64,000 bases of DNA, taken from NCBI GenBank assembly GCA_022835495.1, contig BQOK01000001.1:3534001-3598000 (forward strand), in the 5' to 3' direction. The notes beneath the pieces were generated by a model that was not told the DNA's origin, made no database searches, and was given only the letters and a program-made list of their open reading frames with translations. Origin of the DNA: Oscillospiraceae bacterium. Lineage in GTDB: Bacteria > Bacillota > Clostridia > Oscillospirales > Ruminococcaceae. Every line of letters begins with the position of its first letter. The first letter of the stretch is position 1. Positions 16,185-24,155 of the stretch are shown piece by piece. The position numbers were made by a program, and so were the translations under genes.

Positions 16185-16994
16185 ATGCGCCGCTCAATCT
16201 TTTCCAGCCCCCCGTGCTCCCGCGCCCGCCGCCATACCCTGCTGTTTGTTGCCGCAGCGGCCGCCCTTTTGCTGCTTGTGTACCTTGCCAGCAGCGTACT
16301 GGCAGGGTTTTTAAAGCAAACGCCCGGCGGCCCGTACCGGGTGGCGGTCGATGCCGGCCACGGCGGGGGCGACAACGGCGCCTCGGGCCTTGCGGGCAGC
16401 CAGGAATGGGCGCTCACCCAGGCCACGGCCCAGGCGCTGTGGGAGCTGTTGGAAACCGACCCGGACTTTATCCCCCTCATGGTGCGCGCAGACTGGGACG
16501 CCTCCGCCACGGCGGGTGAACGCGCCCGCACCGCCAGGCGCCAGCATGCCGACCTGCTGCTTTCCATCCACATGAATTCAGACGGCGGGGCGGGAACCGC
16601 CAGCGGGTTCGAGTGCTTTCCCGCGCCGCCTCAAAGCCCCCAAAATGCCGGCAGCATGCGCTTTGCCGACCTGCTGGCCGCCGAGATGGGCGCCGCCGGG
16701 GCAGCCCTTCGGGGCCAGGGCGGGGTGCGCTATGCCTATTACACCCCCGAGGGGCAGCGGCTCATCCGGGAACGGGGCGACCTGAACGAACAAAACCTGG
16801 AAAGCTTCGCCGTGGTGGAGCTGCCCGGCTGCCCCGCAGTGCTGGCCGAGCAATGCTTCATCACCAATCAGGGCGACTTCGATGCCTTTGCCGGCCCCGA
16901 AGGCCAGCGCGCCGCCGCGGGCTGCTATTACCGGGCGATCCGGCAATTTTTCGGCCTTCCCGCGCAGCCCCCCGCCCCCGGCTCCGCGGCCTGA
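16185..16994 (+). CDS. N-acetylmuramoyl-L-alanine amidase (Amidase_3)
   Basis: A 269-residue zinc amidase that cuts the amide bond between muramic acid and the stem peptide. One membrane helix (about 17-42) anchors a catalytic domain starting at residue 51. Zinc ligands are His59 (VDAGHGGGDNGA), Glu74 (SQEWAL) and His129 (LLSIHMNSDG); the catalytic glutamate is near the end in LAEQCFITN. This CwlD-like layout is common in spore-forming Clostridia. ATG 16185 follows GTGAGGG; an upstream in-frame ATG at 16119 is inside the terminator-proximal leader and less likely. Confidence 0.9.
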   Translation: MRRSIFSSPPCSRARRHTLLFVAAAAALLLLVYLASSVLAGFLKQTPGGPYRVAVDAGHGGGDNGASGLAGSQEWALTQATAQALWELLETDPDFIPLMVRADWDASATAGERARTARRQHADLLLSIHMNSDGGAGTASGFECFPAPPQSPQNAGSMRFADLLAAEMGAAGAALRGQGGVRYAYYTPEGQRLIRERGDLNEQNLESFAVVELPGCPAVLAEQCFITNQGDFDAFAGPEGQRAAAGCYYRAIRQFFGLPAQPPAPGSAA

Positions 16995-17046
16995 TCCGCC
17001 GTGCGGTGCGGGCCTTCCCCTGCCGCGCAGGCCTGTAAAAAGCGCA

Positions 17047-17170
17047 GCCCCCGGCCGCAGGCCTGTTTTGCCGCGGCCGGGGGCATTTTGTCCGCACTTT
17101 TTTGCCGCGGCCGCCGCGGGCAAAGCAAAAGCAGCGGGGGCATGGGGCCCCCGCTGCTTTTGCTTTGTTT
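17047..17170. terminator. Two strong hairpins between convergent genes
   Basis: The first hairpin (17047-17058 with 17073-17084, 12 bp, then ATTTTG) follows the amidase. The second is a perfect 21-bp stem (17121-17141 with 17147-17167) around ATGGG, followed by TTTCTCTTTTTTA on the plus strand. It can also fold in transcripts of the minus-strand lipoprotein gene that stops at 17178. Confidence 0.85.
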
Positions 17171-17177
17171 CTCTTTT

Positions 17178-17732
17178 TTACGCCGCCGCGCTGTCATCGT
17201 CGTCCAGGTCGTCCGCCTGGGCCAGGCCGCCCACGGTCAGCCCGCCGCTGATGTAATAGCTGCCGCCATCGTAGGCAATGCCCAGCTTGTACCGGTTGCC
17301 CGGCTCCAGCCCCGAAAAGGTGCCGGTATAGCAGCTGCCGTCCGCGGTGAAATACATGGTCCCGCCGGTCACATACTCGCGGGCGCCATAGCTCTCTTTC
17401 CACAAGGTCACCCGGTACTCGGTGCGCTTTTCGCTCTCGGTTGTGGCTTTGCTGGTAATGGTGATGCTGCTGCCCGCCGGGGTAAAGTATGCGGTGGTGC
17501 GGTTTTGCACGCCGTTGAACACCGCATACAACGTGTCGCCCCCCACCTGGGTGGCAAAGCGCGCCGCGGTGTCCATGCCCTCGGGCCAGGCGATATCGCC
17601 GCCCGGGGCCGCAACGTTTTTGTTTTCCACCTCTCCCTCGTCGCCGTCGTCCTTGTTCCCGCAGGCGGTGAATACCGCCGCCGCGAACACCAGGGCCAGC
17701 GCCAGGGCCAGCAGCCGTTTTGCTTTTTTCAT
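17178..17732 (-). CDS. Small secreted lipoprotein of unknown function
   Basis: A 184-residue lipoprotein: signal peptide 1-23 with lipobox FTAC, lipid-modified Cys24, then an acidic linker (DDGDEGEVENKN). The mature part (about 40-160) is Thr/Ser/Gly/Tyr-rich with alternating hydrophobic residues, suggesting a small all-beta domain, and ends in an acidic DDLDDDD tail. No known family was recognised. It sits between two terminators and is probably monocistronic. Confidence 0.75.
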   Translation of the reverse strand: MKKAKRLLALALALVFAAAVFTACGNKDDGDEGEVENKNVAAPGGDIAWPEGMDTAARFATQVGGDTLYAVFNGVQNRTTAYFTPAGSSITITSKATTESEKRTEYRVTLWKESYGAREYVTGGTMYFTADGSCYTGTFSGLEPGNRYKLGIAYDGGSYYISGGLTVGGLAQADDLDDDDSAAA

Positions 17733-17759
17733 ATGCGAACCTCCGCTGTGCAGCCGGTT

Positions 17760-17787
17760 TTGACAAATCGCCGCACCGTGTTACAAT
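17760..17787 (+). promoter_or_regulatory. Promoter of the MBL-fold hydrolase gene
   Basis: -35 TTGACA (17760-17765), 16-bp spacer and -10 TACAAT (17782-17787). The leader of about 85 nt contains a 6-bp hairpin (ACTCTC accg GAGAGT at 17799-17814). Confidence 0.75.
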
Positions 17788-17877
17788 AGTCTTGCATGAA
17801 CTCTCACCGGAGAGTATACAGTGTTATTATAAGCTAAATTGCGCCCTCTTACAAGCAAAAGAAGGAGTTTTGTTGGA

Positions 17878-18531
17878 ATGGACCCTTTACGGAACGTAAC
17901 CCTGGTGCGCCACGGCACCGTGCGCTTTGAGGCGGAGGACGGGCCGGTGGTCTATGTGGACCCGTTTCAGCTTGAAAAGGAACCGCACGACGCGGACCTC
18001 ATCATTGTGACCCACGCCCACCCGGACCATTTCTCCCCAGAGGATCTGCGCCGGGCCGCCCGCCCCGACACCTGCTTTGTGTCCATCGCGCCCGTACTTG
18101 CCTGGCTGGAAAAGGAGATGGGGGTGGCGGCGCCCTATCTGAACCTGGTGGGCCCCGCCTCGCCCGAATTGTTCTTCGAGTGCGGCGTGATGCTGGCCCC
18201 CCTGCCCGCCGAGAACAAAAACCACCCCGCCGGGGCCGGCTTCGGCGCACTGCTTGGGCTGGGCGGCTTCACCTACTATGTGGCGGGCGACACCGACCTT
18301 CTGGCCGATGTTCCCTGCGACGTGCTGTTTGTCCCCTGCGACGGGGTATACAACATGACCGATTATCTGGCCAAAGTGCCCGCCCAGCTTGCCCGGCTGG
18401 ACCACAAGCCCGGGGTGGTGGTGCCCTATCACTACGCCGGCTACATCGAGGGCACCGATCAAAACGGCCCGCGCCTGGCCCAGGCATTAAACAGCCTGGG
18501 CTTCCCCGCAAAGCTGCTGATCGGCCGCTGA
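17878..18531 (+). CDS. MBL-fold metal-dependent hydrolase
   Basis: A 217-residue metallo-beta-lactamase-fold protein close to the UlaG/YtkL-like group. The metal motif THAHPDH is at 45-51, a second ligand region is AGDTD at about 139-143, and PYHYAGY near 189-195 gives the final histidine. Proteins of this group act as lactonases or phosphodiesterases on small molecules; the substrate is not deducible. ATG 17878 has GAAGGAG ten bases upstream. Confidence 0.88.
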   Translation: MDPLRNVTLVRHGTVRFEAEDGPVVYVDPFQLEKEPHDADLIIVTHAHPDHFSPEDLRRAARPDTCFVSIAPVLAWLEKEMGVAAPYLNLVGPASPELFFECGVMLAPLPAENKNHPAGAGFGALLGLGGFTYYVAGDTDLLADVPCDVLFVPCDGVYNMTDYLAKVPAQLARLDHKPGVVVPYHYAGYIEGTDQNGPRLAQALNSLGFPAKLLIGR

Positions 18532-18573
18532 GCGCCCCGCCTTTTGCAGCGGCCCGCAGTTTTTCACAAACAC

Positions 18574-18612
18574 AAAGCGGCCCGGTGGAAAACCACCGGG
18601 CCGCTTTTGTCT
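18574..18612. terminator. Bidirectional terminator between convergent genes
   Basis: Perfect 15-bp stem AAAGCGGCCCGGTGG (18574-18588) and its complement (18593-18607) with an AAAA loop; T-rich on the plus strand and preceded by A residues that give a T-run on the minus strand. Confidence 0.88.
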
Positions 18613-18624
18613 GTCTCTTTGGTT

Positions 18625-19911
18625 TCAGGCCGCGTTGACCTGTTTCAGGTGCTGCACTTCGTCCGCCGCCAACTCAGCCCAGGCGCTGTTTTTGTACAGG
18701 AAGTCGTAGCGATACAGCACGTATCCGTCCGCCCCCGCCGCGCGGCCTGTGGCCACCATATCCGCCAGGTTATGGCCGGTCTGCCACTGGTCCTGGGCGT
18801 GGTCGTAGTTGCCGCCGTCGCCGTCGCCGATGCGGTAGGCCCCCAGGCCAAAATACAGCGCCACGCTGGGCGCCCGTTCCAGGCCGGCCCACTCGGCGGT
18901 GATGTTCTCAAAGCCGTAGCGGGTGCTGCCCCCCGCCGTGGTGTAGCCGTAACCCCAGTAAAGCTGGGGCAGCACGTAATCCAGATATCCGGGGGTGCTC
19001 ATCCAAAGCGCCACATCGCTATACTGCCCGTTATAATTGTTATCCATATTCCCCTGCGGACTTACGCCAAACCGCACTGCGGGCTTTTCCGCCTTAATGG
19101 CGGCGTATACGGCCTGAATCAGGGCGTCCACGTTCTGCCGCCGCCACTCGTCCAGCGAAAGTCCGCTGCCCGCCGCCGCGTACTCGGCCGCGTCGAAGGC
19201 GGGGTCGGTGGTGGGGTAAAAATAGTCGTCGAAATGAATGCCGTCCACCTGGTAGTTTTTCACGATCTCCCGCACGCCCTCCACAATGAGCTGCTGCGCG
19301 CCGGCGCTGGAGGGATCAAAATAAAGCCCCTCGCCCGCCTCCTTCACCCACTCCGGGTGGATGTTGGCAGGGTTATCTGCGGCCAGCTCGCCCGGGCGGG
19401 TGGCGTTCAGCCGGATGCGGTAAGGGTTCAGCCAGGCCTCCAGCTGGAGCCCATGGGCGTGAGCGCTCTCCACCAGAATCGCAAGCGGGTCAAACCCCGG
19501 GTCCTGCCCCTGCGCCCCGGCGCACAAATGGCTCCAGGGAAACACCTCGCTTTGGTACAGCGCGTCCGCAAAGGGGCGCACCTGGGCGATCACGGTGTTC
19601 AGCCCCAGTTCCGCACAGTTCTGCATCATCTCGTCCGCCCCGGCGCGGAAGGCCTCCTCGCCGGAAAAATCAAAGCTCTCCCATTCAAGGTAGCTCACCC
19701 ACATGGCCCGGTATTCCCCGGCCGCGGGCGCGGCCGGCGCCTCGCCCTGGCTGCCGCCCGGCTGTGAAGCCGGCGCGCTGCCGGAGGCCGCCCCCTGGCT
19801 TTGGGGCGCCCCGCCGGAGGCGGGCTGCTGCTGTGCGGGCATTTTGCCGCAGCCTGCAAATCCCAGGCACAAACACGCCGCCAAGCACAGCGCCGCTATT
19901 TTTTTGAACAT
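18625..19911 (-). CDS. GHL10-family glycoside hydrolase-like lipoprotein
   Basis: A 428-residue lipoprotein: signal peptide with lipobox FAGC (Cys21), a Pro/Ala/Gln/Ser-rich linker to about residue 65, then a TIM-barrel domain of the DUF187/GHL10 type (PF02638). It starts at EYRAMWVSYLEW and includes GLNTVIAQVRPFADALY, HGLQLEAWLNPYR and VDGIHFDDYFYP, where the aspartates of HFDDYF are candidate catalytic residues. Relatives include peptidoglycan-associated glycosidases. ATG 19911 has GGAGGGAGAG upstream. Its target glycan is unknown. Confidence 0.88.
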   Translation of the reverse strand: MFKKIAALCLAACLCLGFAGCGKMPAQQQPASGGAPQSQGAASGSAPASQPGGSQGEAPAAPAAGEYRAMWVSYLEWESFDFSGEEAFRAGADEMMQNCAELGLNTVIAQVRPFADALYQSEVFPWSHLCAGAQGQDPGFDPLAILVESAHAHGLQLEAWLNPYRIRLNATRPGELAADNPANIHPEWVKEAGEGLYFDPSSAGAQQLIVEGVREIVKNYQVDGIHFDDYFYPTTDPAFDAAEYAAAGSGLSLDEWRRQNVDALIQAVYAAIKAEKPAVRFGVSPQGNMDNNYNGQYSDVALWMSTPGYLDYVLPQLYWGYGYTTAGGSTRYGFENITAEWAGLERAPSVALYFGLGAYRIGDGDGGNYDHAQDQWQTGHNLADMVATGRAAGADGYVLYRYDFLYKNSAWAELAADEVQHLKQVNAA

Positions 19912-19964
19912 CGTTCTCTCCCTCCGTTTCGCTTCCTGGAAACGATATGCATGTTCGGCCCCGT

Positions 19965-20465
19965 TTACCTCTCGTCCCGCTCGCGGCGGTAGAGGCTCAG
20001 CGTCAGCCAGCCCCGCACAATGGCGCAGGCAAAGCCCAGCAGGTTCGCGGGCAGGCCCATGGCGGCAACGCCCCCCAAATTTACCAGGATCAGCGCGGCC
20101 AGCCAAAGTGCCTCTAAAATACAAATCGCGCGGAACTGGGGCGTCAGGCGCTTGTCGCGGCTCTTTTCATAGCCCGCAAAGCAGGGCCACACCAGCGCCA
20201 GCAGGATGTATTGCAGCAGCGGCGCCTGAAAGGCCATCGCGCCGATCAGCAAAAAAAAGCAGCCGAACAGCGCGCCCTTATCCGGCCCCGTGGTTCCCTT
20301 CACGCTGGCAAGGAACAGCAGCATCAGCCCGGTCAGGATAAAGGCGATGTTGTCCAGCAGGGCAAAGCCTGCCCCCGCGATGCCGGCGATGGCCTGGGCC
20401 ATGTAGCACCCGGCGGCCAGCATGCCCAGGGCATAGTAGGTCTTTTTTGAAAGGCTCAATCTCAT
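19965..20465 (-). CDS. Polytopic membrane protein of unknown function
   Basis: A 166-residue protein with about five hydrophobic helices and basic loops (KSRDKR, YRRERDER at the end). No family was recognised. Its ATG at 20465 overlaps the stop codon of the MFS transporter (ATGA), so it is translationally coupled to that gene and may work with it. Confidence 0.7.
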   Translation of the reverse strand: MRLSLSKKTYYALGMLAAGCYMAQAIAGIAGAGFALLDNIAFILTGLMLLFLASVKGTTGPDKGALFGCFFLLIGAMAFQAPLLQYILLALVWPCFAGYEKSRDKRLTPQFRAICILEALWLAALILVNLGGVAAMGLPANLLGFACAIVRGWLTLSLYRRERDER

Positions 20466-21637
20466 GGTGTTCTGTTTCCTTTCTGCATGCGTTTATAGCA
20501 GATCCCTGCGGCCAGCGCCGCGGGTACCAGCAGGCACACGCCCATGGCAAACCCCTTTTGCAGCCCCTCGCCGGTGCCTGCCCCCAGCAGCGGCCCCACC
20601 GCCGCGCCGGTCACGCTGGCGGCCATGTTGTAGGCCGAAAGGGCAACGGCCCTGCCCGCGCAGCCCGTGCGGGCGTTTTTGAACACCTGCTCAAAGGGGC
20701 GGTAGCTCTCGGCCGCAAGGCGCAGCAGCGGCAGGGCCAGCAGCAGCGCGGCCGCGCCCGCGCCCAGCGCCAAGGCACAGCAGCAGCCCAGGGCCAGCGC
20801 CCAGCACAGCGCCACCGCGCGCCCCGGTCCCGCCCGCCGGGCAAGCCTTGCCGAACAAAGGCCCGCGGCAAGGCCGGTGAGGTTCAGCGCCAGGTTCAAA
20901 AGGCCGTACCATTGTTCCGAAATACCAGCAGCCGCCCAGGCGGGGCTTGCGAAAAACACCGTAAAGGTGTGTTCGACCTCGGTCAGCACCGCGCCGCACA
21001 GCACAAACGCCAAAAAGGGCCGGTTGCCCAAAAGCACCTTTTTCAGGGCGGCCGCCTGCTCTTTCAGGCCCAGCGTGTCCTGCGGCTCGGCCCCGATCTC
21101 CGGCAGCGCCAGCCGCAGCAGCACGCTGCCAAGGGTACCCGCCAGGGCCAGGAACGCCAGCCCCCGGTATCCCAGCGGGCGCGCCAGCGGGAACAAAAGC
21201 CCCACCGCCACCAGGCCCCCGTAGCCCACGGCATTGTAGCCGCCCACCACCCGGTGCTCCTGTTCCCTTCCGGCCAACCGGCACAGGTATGCCACGTCGC
21301 AGCCGGAAAAGCCGCTGATGGCTGCGGCCAGCACACACCGCTGGGCCAAAAACATGCCAAAGCCCCGGGCCCGCCAGAACAAAACGGCGGCCAGCACCTC
21401 CAGCGCGCCGGCCGCCAGCAGGGTCTTTTTGTACCCCACCCGGGCGGTCACAAACCCCCAGGGCATTTCCAGCAGCAGGCTCAGGATAAAACACACGCTC
21501 TCGATCAGGGTGATCTGAAACACGCTCACCCCGTATTCCAGCCGGTAAAGGCTCGCCACCGGCGCGTAAAAGCACAGCGATTCCAAAAAGGCGGACAGGT
21601 AAAAAAGCCGTACCGCCCCGCGATTGCTTTTTATCAT
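20462..21637 (-). CDS. Major facilitator superfamily transporter
   Basis: A 391-residue transporter with about 12 membrane helices. Residues 15-60 give a typical MFS opening (LESLCFYAPVASLYRLEYGVS), and the loop between helices 2 and 3 has a degenerate motif A (GFVTARVGYKK). The substrate is unknown; the shape resembles drug or sugar exporters. Overlaps the following membrane protein gene by 4 bp. Confidence 0.82.
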   Translation of the reverse strand: MIKSNRGAVRLFYLSAFLESLCFYAPVASLYRLEYGVSVFQITLIESVCFILSLLLEMPWGFVTARVGYKKTLLAAGALEVLAAVLFWRARGFGMFLAQRCVLAAAISGFSGCDVAYLCRLAGREQEHRVVGGYNAVGYGGLVAVGLLFPLARPLGYRGLAFLALAGTLGSVLLRLALPEIGAEPQDTLGLKEQAAALKKVLLGNRPFLAFVLCGAVLTEVEHTFTVFFASPAWAAAGISEQWYGLLNLALNLTGLAAGLCSARLARRAGPGRAVALCWALALGCCCALALGAGAAALLLALPLLRLAAESYRPFEQVFKNARTGCAGRAVALSAYNMAASVTGAAVGPLLGAGTGEGLQKGFAMGVCLLVPAALAAGICYKRMQKGNRTP

Positions 21638-21763
21638 TAAAAACTCCGTCCTCTCACGGCGGCGCAGGGGGGAACAAAAGCCCCGCCATCACGCGCCGCC
21701 CAAAATGCAACACACAATTCCGGGCCTGCCCCAAGGGGCTGGCCCGGTCGGTCCGGGATGCAC

Positions 21764-21792
21764 TTTTCAGGACGGTTGAGGCATGGTATAAT
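21764..21792 (+). promoter_or_regulatory. Promoter of the MATE gene
   Basis: TTTTCA (21764-21769), 17-bp spacer, TATAAT (21787-21792) preceded by TG one base upstream. The leader of about 125 nt contains short GC-rich hairpins (for example at 21875-21886 followed by GTTTTTT) that could attenuate transcription, but no known riboswitch was recognised. Confidence 0.6.
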
Positions 21793-21923
21793 ATCCTTAT
21801 CCCATAAAATAGTTTCAAGGCAGGAAACGCCTGCTTTTGTCATTATAGCACAAGCGGGCGGCCCCCTGCAACCGGGCGGGCTCGCCGTTTTTTGCCGCCT
21901 GTTTTGAAAGGAGCCTTTCTGCT

Positions 21924-23330
21924 TTGAACAAAAATTCTTCGCCCGCCGGGGCACAGGGCAGCGATCAGCTGCTGGGCACCGCGCCCATCGGGCGGCTTAT
22001 CTTAAAGCTTGCCCTGCCCGCGGTGGCCGCCCAGTTCATCAATGTGCTGTACAACATCGTGGACCGCATCTACATCGGCAACATCCCGGGCATCGGCGCC
22101 ACCGCCCTGACCGGCGTGGGGGTCGCCTTTCCCATTTTAATGGTCATCTCAGCCTTTGCGGCGTTCGCCGGCATGGGCGGCGCGCCCCTGGCCAGCATCC
22201 GGCTGGGCGCCGGCGATAAAAAAGGCGCCGAGCGCATTCTGGGCAACAGCTTTTGCTTCCTTTTGATCATCAGCCTGGTGCTCACGGTGGGTTTTCAGGT
22301 GTTCAAGCGGCCGCTGCTCTATGCCTTCGGCGCCTCCGACAATCTGATCGGCTATGCCACCGACTACATCACCATCTACCTGTGGGGCACCGTGAGCGTG
22401 CAGCTGGCGCTGGGGCTGAACACCTTTATCAGCGCCCAAGGCCGCAGCACCACCGCCATGCTGAGCGTTGCCATCGGCGCAGTGCTGAACCTTTTGCTGG
22501 ACCCGCTGTTCATCTTTGTGTTCGGCATGGGGGTCAAGGGCGCGGCCGTTGCCACCATCATCAGCCAGACCGTGAGCGCCGTGTGGGTCGTGGCGTTTTT
22601 GTTCTCACAAAGCAGCGTGATCCGGCTGCGGCGGGCCACCCTGCGCATCGAGCCGCGGGTGCTGGGCAGCATTGCCGCGCTGGGCGTGGCGCCCTTCATC
22701 ATGCAGAGCACCGAGAGCCTGGTCACCATCACCCTGAACAGCGGCATGCAAAAGTACGGCGGCGATCTGTACGTGGGCACCATCACCATTTTGCAGAGCA
22801 TCATGCAGATGCTGGTGCTGCCGCTCCAGGGCGTGACCCAGGGCACCCAGCCCATCATCAGCTATAACTACGGCGCGAAAAATTATCATCGGGTGCGCCA
22901 GACCTTCAAGCGCGTGCTGGCCATCAGCCTGGGCTACACGATTGCAGCATTCCTGCTGGTCTCGGTCTTCGCGCGGCCCCTGGCCCGCATGTTCACCCCG
23001 GACCAGGCGCTCATCGCCCTCACCGCAAAAGCGGCGGCGGTCTTTTTCGGCGGCGTTTGGGCCTTTGGAGCCCAAATGGCCTGCCAGGCCGCGTTCATGG
23101 GCCTGGGGCAGGCCCGGGTCAGCCTGTTTCTGGCGCTGCTGCGCAAGGTGATCCTGTTGGTGCCGCTTGCCATCCTGCTGCCCCTCCTTTTTGGGGGCGA
23201 GCCCATGGCCATTTATGTGGCCGAGCCCATCTCGGACTTTTTGGCCAGCGCCACTACCCTGACCCTGTTCTTCAGCCGGTACAAGCGGCTGCTGCCGCTG
23301 CCCGCGCCCTGTGCCGAAACCGACGCATAA
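21924..23330 (+). CDS. MATE-family multidrug/metabolite exporter
   Basis: A 468-residue antiporter with 12 membrane helices in two homologous halves. LLGTAPIGRLILKLALPAV opens the first helix, VDRIYIG follows at about 48-54, and the second half has VLPLQGVTQGTQPIISYNYGA, a classic MATE motif. It would use a sodium or proton gradient to expel cationic compounds. The start codon is TTG at 21924, placed by GAAAGGAG 12-19 bases upstream; no ATG is nearby in frame. Confidence 0.9.
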   Translation: MNKNSSPAGAQGSDQLLGTAPIGRLILKLALPAVAAQFINVLYNIVDRIYIGNIPGIGATALTGVGVAFPILMVISAFAAFAGMGGAPLASIRLGAGDKKGAERILGNSFCFLLIISLVLTVGFQVFKRPLLYAFGASDNLIGYATDYITIYLWGTVSVQLALGLNTFISAQGRSTTAMLSVAIGAVLNLLLDPLFIFVFGMGVKGAAVATIISQTVSAVWVVAFLFSQSSVIRLRRATLRIEPRVLGSIAALGVAPFIMQSTESLVTITLNSGMQKYGGDLYVGTITILQSIMQMLVLPLQGVTQGTQPIISYNYGAKNYHRVRQTFKRVLAISLGYTIAAFLLVSVFARPLARMFTPDQALIALTAKAAAVFFGGVWAFGAQMACQAAFMGLGQARVSLFLALLRKVILLVPLAILLPLLFGGEPMAIYVAEPISDFLASATTLTLFFSRYKRLLPLPAPCAETDA

Positions 23331-23346
23331 AAAGGAGGTTTGCCCC

Positions 23347-23766
23347 ATGCCTGCTGTGTTTTCGCTGGTGCTTATCCTGGCCGCGGCGGCCCTGATCTGG
23401 CAGCTTGCCCGCCGCGCCGAGCGGCGCCGCAAACACTTGCCCGGCCCCGCCGGGTATCTGGAATACCGCACCGACCTCCCCTTCGACGGCTGCCTGGACG
23501 CACTGGCCCAAGCCTCCCCGCAGGACGTGTTCGCCTATACCTGCCCCCGCCAGGCGGACGGCACCTTTCTTTTGCATCTGACCCTCCACAACCCCACCAA
23601 CCAGCCCATCGACACGGTGTTCACCCTGCGCATGGATTCCGGCCGCCAGACCGTGATCACCCTGCATTTTCTGCGCGAGGCCTTCGGCTACCGGGAGCCG
23701 GTGTTCCCCCAGGAGCTGATGGATGAATTCATGGCCCAAAAGCTCGGCGCGCGCCGGGTGCGGTAA
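23347..23766 (+). CDS. Small membrane-anchored protein of unknown function
   Basis: A 139-residue protein with one N-terminal membrane helix (about 3-20), a basic patch (RRAERRRKH) and a soluble domain of about 100 residues rich in beta-type sequence (GTFLLHLTLHNPTNQPIDTVF). ATG 23347 follows AAGGAGG, 16 bp after the MATE gene, so the two are likely cotranscribed. No family was recognised. Confidence 0.7.
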   Translation: MPAVFSLVLILAAAALIWQLARRAERRRKHLPGPAGYLEYRTDLPFDGCLDALAQASPQDVFAYTCPRQADGTFLLHLTLHNPTNQPIDTVFTLRMDSGRQTVITLHFLREAFGYREPVFPQELMDEFMAQKLGARRVR

Positions 23767-23819
23767 AGCCGCCCCGCCGGGGCGGCGGCAGGGGTTGGCC
23801 GGCGGCGCGCAATTTTCCC

Positions 23820-23848
23820 TTGCCTCACCGCCCCAAAGTTGTTATAAT
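23820..23848 (+). promoter_or_regulatory. Promoter of the tRNA gene
   Basis: -35 TTGCCT (23820-23825), 17-bp spacer, -10 TATAAT (23843-23848), about 20 bp before the tRNA 5' end. Confidence 0.8.
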
Positions 23849-23867
23849 GGATAGGCAAAACCATTGC

Positions 23868-23944
23868 GGGCCATTAGCTCAGTTGGTCAGAGCCCCCGGC
23901 TCATAACCGGGTTGTCCCGGGTTCGAATCCCTGATGGCCCACCA
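23868..23944 (+). tRNA. tRNA with CAU anticodon (tRNA-Met, possibly Ile2)
   Basis: A complete 77-nt cloverleaf with encoded CCA: acceptor GGGCCAT / ATGGCCC, D arm with AGCTCAGTTGGTCAGAGC, anticodon stem CCCGG / CCGGG with CAT at 23902-23904, and T arm with GGTTCGAATCC. CAU is shared by elongator tRNA-Met and the lysidine-modified tRNA-Ile2; the CTCATAA loop and GGGCC acceptor do not settle it. It is not initiator tRNA, because the first pair is G-C and the anticodon stem lacks three consecutive G-C pairs at its loop end. Confidence 0.93.
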
Positions 23945-23949
23945 CCTAT

Positions 23950-23999
23950 AAACCGCTGTATCAAGCCATTTTCTTGGCTTTTTCAGCGGTTTATTTTTT
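23950..23999 (+). terminator. Terminator of the tRNA transcript
   Basis: AAACCGCTG (23950-23958) pairs with CAGCGGTTT (23984-23992), with an inner stem AAGCCA / TGGCTT (23963-23968, 23975-23980), followed by ATTTTTTAT. Confidence 0.88.
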
Positions 24000-24155
24000 A
24001 TACCAAAAACGCGATTTTCACTAAATTACCGCAAAAATGCAAGTCAAAACACCTAAACGGTCGCCGCGTCTTTCTCCGATCTAAACTCGTTGGCATCGCA
24101 GCCGTACAGATCGGCCATGTGTACCTCCGGCAAACACTGCCGCGTCAGCCCCCTT

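Noticed and set aside
21874-21896. Possible attenuator or riboswitch in the MATE leader
   Set aside because: Only a 4-bp stem with a T-run is visible and no known aptamer pattern was found.
24053-24122. 21-residue peptide (MADLYGCDANEFRSEKD) on the minus strand after GGAGG, between the tRNA terminator and the esterase
   Set aside because: The ribosome site is good but the peptide is tiny and isolated; it may be the remnant of a decayed gene and is not supported as a gene.
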